Assembly: GCA_016840245.1 (NCBI GenBank)
Contig: JAEOST010000691.1
Coordinates: 1-16,482 of the forward strand
Length of the DNA: 16,482 nucleotides
Direction of reading: 5' to 3'
Source of the DNA: Candidatus Thorarchaeota archaeon
Lineage (GTDB): Archaea; Asgardarchaeota; Thorarchaeia; Thorarchaeales; Thorarchaeaceae
Numbering within the stretch: the first letter of the stretch is position 1; the number at the start of each line of letters is the position of its first letter. Positions 13,500 to 16,482 of this stretch are shown here, one piece after another. The notes below the pieces were generated by a model. That model searched no databases and was not told the origin of the DNA. It saw only the letters and a list, made by a program, of their open reading frames with translations. The translations under genes were made by a program, and so were the position numbers.

Positions 13500-14957
13500 T
13501 CACTCGGACTTTGAATCTACATTCTCCAGAACACGATTGAATCGCTTCAATGCATCATCAATGACCTCATTGGTATCAGCAAGACTTGTGTACATTCGAG
13601 ACCCCGCAAGTGTAACAATTCCCTCAGCCATGTAGGCAGCTCCCATTTCTTCCATGAAATGCTGTCTGACTTTAATCTCTTTTAGGATTGACTTAATCTT
13701 CAGAAGGTTGATTTTCACAAACATCGTACCTGAGGTCTCTAAATGACAGATAGCTCCTTGATTGTAAGCAACAAAGGGGAGTTTCAAATCATCAATTATT
13801 TCTTCAAGACCCTTGTTCAATCGATCTGCAGCCTGACCGGCCTTCTCGCATGCTTTGGTTCGTTCGATTTCTTGAATTGCAAAATAACCTGCAGCAGAGC
13901 TCAGAGGATTCGCAGCTAGAGTACCACCAACATAAGCTCTCTTCTTCCCACCTTCTATCCCTGCAGCTACATATTCCATAAGGTCTCGTCGACCTCCGAA
14001 CCCACCTGCAGCGGGGTATCCACCAGCAACGACCTTCCCAAATGTGGTTAGATCCGGTACAATTCCAAAGTATCCCTGTGCTCCAGCGAGACCTATCCTT
14101 CCGAATGTCACAACCTCGTCAAAGATTAACAAGGCATCAAATTGGTCACACAGTTCCTGTATGTGCTGATTGTGATCCCTGTCAATAGGTCGAGTTCCAG
14201 ATTCAGGACCCATTGGTTCAACAATCACTGCAGCAGTCCCACCTCTGATTCTGTTTCTTGAGAGTTTCTTTCTCAGGGCATCGATGTCATTTGGGAAAAC
14301 CTCATGAGTGTGTTTTCGACATCCACCAGGAATACCATGTGCTTCGTAGCTTCCAGTTCCTGGGATGTGCAAGCCATAGACCATCTGGTCGCTCCATCCG
14401 TGGTAAGCGCCTCCCATTTTGATTATCTTCTTCTTCTTAGTAGCTAGTCGAGCTACCCTGATTGCTCCCATGACTGACTCTGTTCCACTTCCAAGCATAC
14501 GGAACATCTCAACTGATGGCATGTGTTTGTTTATCTCTCTGGCTAGCTTCAATTCATATTCGTGGAAGAGACCTGTCACTGGTCCCTTTTCATGAATGAC
14601 CTCTATTACCTTCTCTCGAACGGGTCCATAGTTATTCCCAAGTATAATTGGACCTCCTGACTGAAGGAAGTCAATATACTGATTTCCATCAATATCCCAA
14701 AGATATGCACCGTCTGCCCTATCAATGACAATTGGGAATGGATGGTTGAATGCAAGATTGTGCTGTACACCTCCTGGGATGTACTTCTTTGCTTCAGTAA
14801 TCATCTCCTTGGACTTCTTACATTTCGTATCAAAATGGTGCAGATACTCATCCATTGCATCTGGTCTTATGCTCTGTACCGGTAGTTGCATCAGATGGTC
14901 CAGTTTCCTGTAGACCTCTGCAGTGTCGTGATATTCTGATATACTGAAGTCACTCAT
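13500..14957 (-). CDS. Class III aminotransferase, glutamate-1-semialdehyde aminomutase-like
   Basis: This is a 485-residue PLP-dependent enzyme. YIPGGVQHN, GAYLWDIDGNQYIDF, RMLGSGTESVMGAIRVAR, GGAYHGW, LLIFDEVVTF (Asp280) and DLTTFGKVVAGGYPAAGGFGG (Lys308 as the PLP lysine) follow the order of glutamate-1-semialdehyde 2,1-aminomutase. That enzyme isomerises an amino aldehyde in tetrapyrrole synthesis, but many relatives act on other amino acids or amino sugars. At 485 residues it exceeds the usual 425-435, mainly through about 60 extra N-terminal residues. The aldolase partner rather than haem genes also argues against the classic role. The ATG at 14957 has AGGTG seven bases upstream; an in-frame ATG at 15050 is unlikely. 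Confidence 0.85.
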   Translation of the reverse strand: MSDFSISEYHDTAEVYRKLDHLMQLPVQSIRPDAMDEYLHHFDTKCKKSKEMITEAKKYIPGGVQHNLAFNHPFPIVIDRADGAYLWDIDGNQYIDFLQSGGPIILGNNYGPVREKVIEVIHEKGPVTGLFHEYELKLAREINKHMPSVEMFRMLGSGTESVMGAIRVARLATKKKKIIKMGGAYHGWSDQMVYGLHIPGTGSYEAHGIPGGCRKHTHEVFPNDIDALRKKLSRNRIRGGTAAVIVEPMGPESGTRPIDRDHNQHIQELCDQFDALLIFDEVVTFGRIGLAGAQGYFGIVPDLTTFGKVVAGGYPAAGGFGGRRDLMEYVAAGIEGGKKRAYVGGTLAANPLSSAAGYFAIQEIERTKACEKAGQAADRLNKGLEEIIDDLKLPFVAYNQGAICHLETSGTMFVKINLLKIKSILKEIKVRQHFMEEMGAAYMAEGIVTLAGSRMYTSLADTNEVIDDALKRFNRVLENVDSKSE

Positions 14958-15051
14958 GAGTAGACACCTGTACAAGTTATCTAAGCACTTATTGCAGTGT
15001 TTGCATCGAGAAGATAATACTTCCTGAAATCCTACAATCGAGTTGAACATA
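14958..15051. promoter_or_regulatory. Divergent promoter region of aminotransferase and 128-aa genes
   Basis: These 94 bases separate two start codons pointing away from each other. AGATAATAC near 15011-15019 is TATA-like for the rightward gene (predicted start near 15042). The same stretch read on the other strand, GTATTATCT, could serve the leftward gene with a start near 14987. The two signals may thus share one AT-rich element. Confidence 0.35.
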
Positions 15052-15438
15052 ATGGATGAGAGTCGGAATCAGAGATTGATTGACCTATGGCGATTGATTC
15101 TCAAGCCTGGACGAAGCTGGGTCTTGTTTGAACAGGGGACATGTGTTGTCTGCACAGACCCTGAGCAAGATCCTAGGGAATACGCTATAGATCTCATGAA
15201 GAATTGGGGTCCGGTTCACCCAGGTAGTTCAGCTGGTGATTTCAATCCTGTTACTTACAACGATCCTCCCGGTGTTCTTGTAGGATATCATCATCCTGAC
15301 ATCCTAACTTTCGTTCCAGAGGATGAGATGGAAGATCCTGACTCTGAATTTCATCTAGGCATTGGACTTGTTACAAGACACAAGAGAGATGAGGATGCAA
15401 AGAATTTGAGAATCGTACATGTTGAGGAATACAGGTAA
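15052..15438 (+). CDS. Conserved-looking protein of unknown function, 128 aa
   Basis: The product is 128 residues from the ATG at 15052; an in-frame TTG at 15043 is the alternative. It is soluble and acidic. An amphipathic helix (LIDLWRLILKPG) leads into strands (SWVLFEQGTCVVC), then WGPVHPGSSAGDF and DPPGVLVGYHHPDILTFV. The invariant-looking Gly/Pro turns and the HHPD segment suggest a small conserved fold with a possible metal or ligand site (two His and Asp, two Cys in TCVVC). I cannot name a family with confidence. It is divergent from the aminotransferase gene. Its TAA stop abuts the stop codon of the convergent membrane-protein gene without a spacer base. Confidence 0.65.
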   Translation: MDESRNQRLIDLWRLILKPGRSWVLFEQGTCVVCTDPEQDPREYAIDLMKNWGPVHPGSSAGDFNPVTYNDPPGVLVGYHHPDILTFVPEDEMEDPDSEFHLGIGLVTRHKRDEDAKNLRIVHVEEYR

Positions 15439-16029
15439 TCACTCATGTTTTCCCTGTTTGTTTATTGTTTCAATTATCTCCTTTAACGCCGACTCAGCAA
15501 GAGATAGTTGTGTTCGAAAACTTCCTTTCACAGTTTCATCATCAATAGACGGGACATCTATCACCTTGGCATATTCCTCAATGTAGAACTCAATCTGGTT
15601 CTTCAGTAAACTCATCAATGGTAAGACCTGAGAGAGAATGATAAGATACTGATCCGCTTCGGTGTCGTCATCAAGCAAATCTAGGCCCTCTAGAATCTGA
15701 ATTATATTGACAATGAGTTGACGTGATTCCACTTCTTGAATATAGACAAAGGCATCCCCTGCTTTTTCATAATATTCAGCTGGATCTATACGTAAGTCCT
15801 GATATCTAATCGAGCCTGCGATGGTTGAATAGAGGTCTATACGGGAGATTGATTTGAGTACAAGATTGTAGAATGGTAACAGTCTATTAGACACAGCATC
15901 CATTGCGGTTTCCTGACGCTTCTGTCTATTCTCTGACAACCACGCAAGGAACATACCAATTATCGTCGTAGCAACGGATACAGCTGCGAATGCGATTCCG
16001 ATGTCACCCACACTGACCTCAATCTGCAT
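15439..16029 (-). CDS. Single-pass membrane protein coupled to a small GTPase
   Basis: This 196-residue protein starts with a short polar segment and one membrane helix (about 9-31, GIAFAAVSVATTIIGMFLAWL). A basic stretch (NRQKRQ) follows and then about 150 residues that look all-helical and acidic. The positive-inside rule puts this large part in the cytoplasm. No family is recognised. The gene begins five bases after the GTPase stop, and its ribosome site (AGGGGGTAGGT) overlaps that stop, so translation is coupled. A membrane receptor, effector or regulator for the GTPase is the natural inference. Confidence 0.7.
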   Translation of the reverse strand: MQIEVSVGDIGIAFAAVSVATTIIGMFLAWLSENRQKRQETAMDAVSNRLLPFYNLVLKSISRIDLYSTIAGSIRYQDLRIDPAEYYEKAGDAFVYIQEVESRQLIVNIIQILEGLDLLDDDTEADQYLIILSQVLPLMSLLKNQIEFYIEEYAKVIDVPSIDDETVKGSFRTQLSLAESALKEIIETINKQGKHE

Positions 16030-16034
16030 TGTAC

Positions 16035-16482
16035 CTACCCCCTAGCCTTTACCAAACAACCAAGCACTGAATGAAACATCTTATCGACAGCATCCAGACT
16101 CTTTGCACTTGATTTCAGCATCAGTGTCTTTAATCCAAGTTTTTCTTCAGTGAGGTTTGCTAATTGTATCAAATCCTCATCTGTGACTTGAATTAAATCT
16201 GTCAAATCTGACTTGTTGCCAACCACTGCGACACACCTTAGATGTTTCTCACCCTCAGTCACTGGTTGAATCTCTTCTAGTAGATACTTCTCTGCCACAT
16301 TAAGGGACCCCGCTCTAGTCAAGTCTACCATGAGGATTAATGCTTGCAGACCCTTATAGTATACCGACCTGATTGCACCAAATCGTTCTTGGCCAGCTAG
16401 ATCCCAAAATGAAACATGGATTTGACTTCCATCAATCTCGACATGTTTCGCTTTAATATCTGCACCAATAGTGAGCATCTCG
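16035..16482 (-). CDS. Rab/Ras-like small GTPase (5' end outside the window)
   Basis: The last 148 codons of a small GTPase are present. The frame runs through the right edge, so P-loop G1 is missing. TIGAD supplies the switch-I Thr (G2), WDLAGQERF is G3 with the usual Ala-Gly-Gln order, NKSD is G4 and SSAKS is G5. Overall it is closest to the Rab/Ras group (RSVYYKGLQALILMVDLT). No C-terminal prenylation Cys is present (ends KARG), so membrane attachment may come from the cotranscribed single-pass membrane protein that follows directly. Compared with the GTPase at 10133 its switch II is canonical, so the two probably differ in biochemical behaviour. Confidence 0.92.
   Translation of the reverse strand, partial: EMLTIGADIKAKHVEIDGSQIHVSFWDLAGQERFGAIRSVYYKGLQALILMVDLTRAGSLNVAEKYLLEEIQPVTEGEKHLRCVAVVGNKSDLTDLIQVTDEDLIQLANLTEEKLGLKTLMLKSSAKSLDAVDKMFHSVLGCLVKARG

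Overview
The window looks like a chromosomal segment of an Asgard archaeon (Promethearchaeota; Thorarchaeia-like is my guess, Asgard itself is well supported). It opens with the last 43 codons of an actin that reads almost like a eukaryotic actin C-terminus. It holds two Ras/Rab-like small GTPases, one beside a protein that appears to carry a longin-like domain. Promoters look archaeal (TATA boxes about 25 bases before short leaders), many starts have GGTG/GAGG-type ribosome sites, and GTG/TTG starts are common. No rRNA, tRNA, CRISPR array or transposase was seen.

Layout, left to right. Bases 1-132 are the actin C-terminus, followed by a hairpin and T-tract. Then, on the minus strand, comes a two-gene toxin-antitoxin-like module (DUF433 then a DUF5615 PIN-like protein). 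Its far side is bounded by a second, diverged copy of the actin 3' end plus its terminator (857-962). Next come a DUF998 membrane protein (-), a small two-helix membrane protein (+), an iron-sulfur-flavoprotein-like FMN reductase (+), a hypothetical protein (-), a double-GNAT acetyltransferase (-), another small membrane protein (+), a winged-helix regulator with a strong TATA box and a palindrome in front of it (+), and an aminoglycoside/choline-kinase-like phosphotransferase (-).

The centre (7154-10645) is the most Asgard-like part. A zinc-ribbon / proline-rich / coiled-coil protein is transcribed divergently from a two-gene unit. That unit holds a 571-residue protein with a longin/roadblock-like N-terminus and winged-helix segments, then a small GTPase with an altered switch-II motif. 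This looks like a GTPase module with a candidate regulator or effector.

The right part holds an MFS transporter (-), a flavin-reductase-like protein (+), and a minus-strand pair: a class III aminotransferase of the glutamate-1-semialdehyde aminomutase type followed by a class II aldolase/fuculose-phosphate-aldolase-like protein. After these come a conserved-looking unknown protein (+) and a second GTPase module on the minus strand: a Rab-like GTPase whose start lies beyond the window, coupled to a single-pass membrane protein.

Transcription units are short (one or two genes) and the strand switches often. Three convergent pairs end within 0-6 bases of each other. No gene-free stretch exceeds 300 bases. 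The strongest lead is the duplicated actin 3' end that brackets the toxin-antitoxin module. It looks like either an integration that restored the host gene's end or the remnant of a second actin gene.
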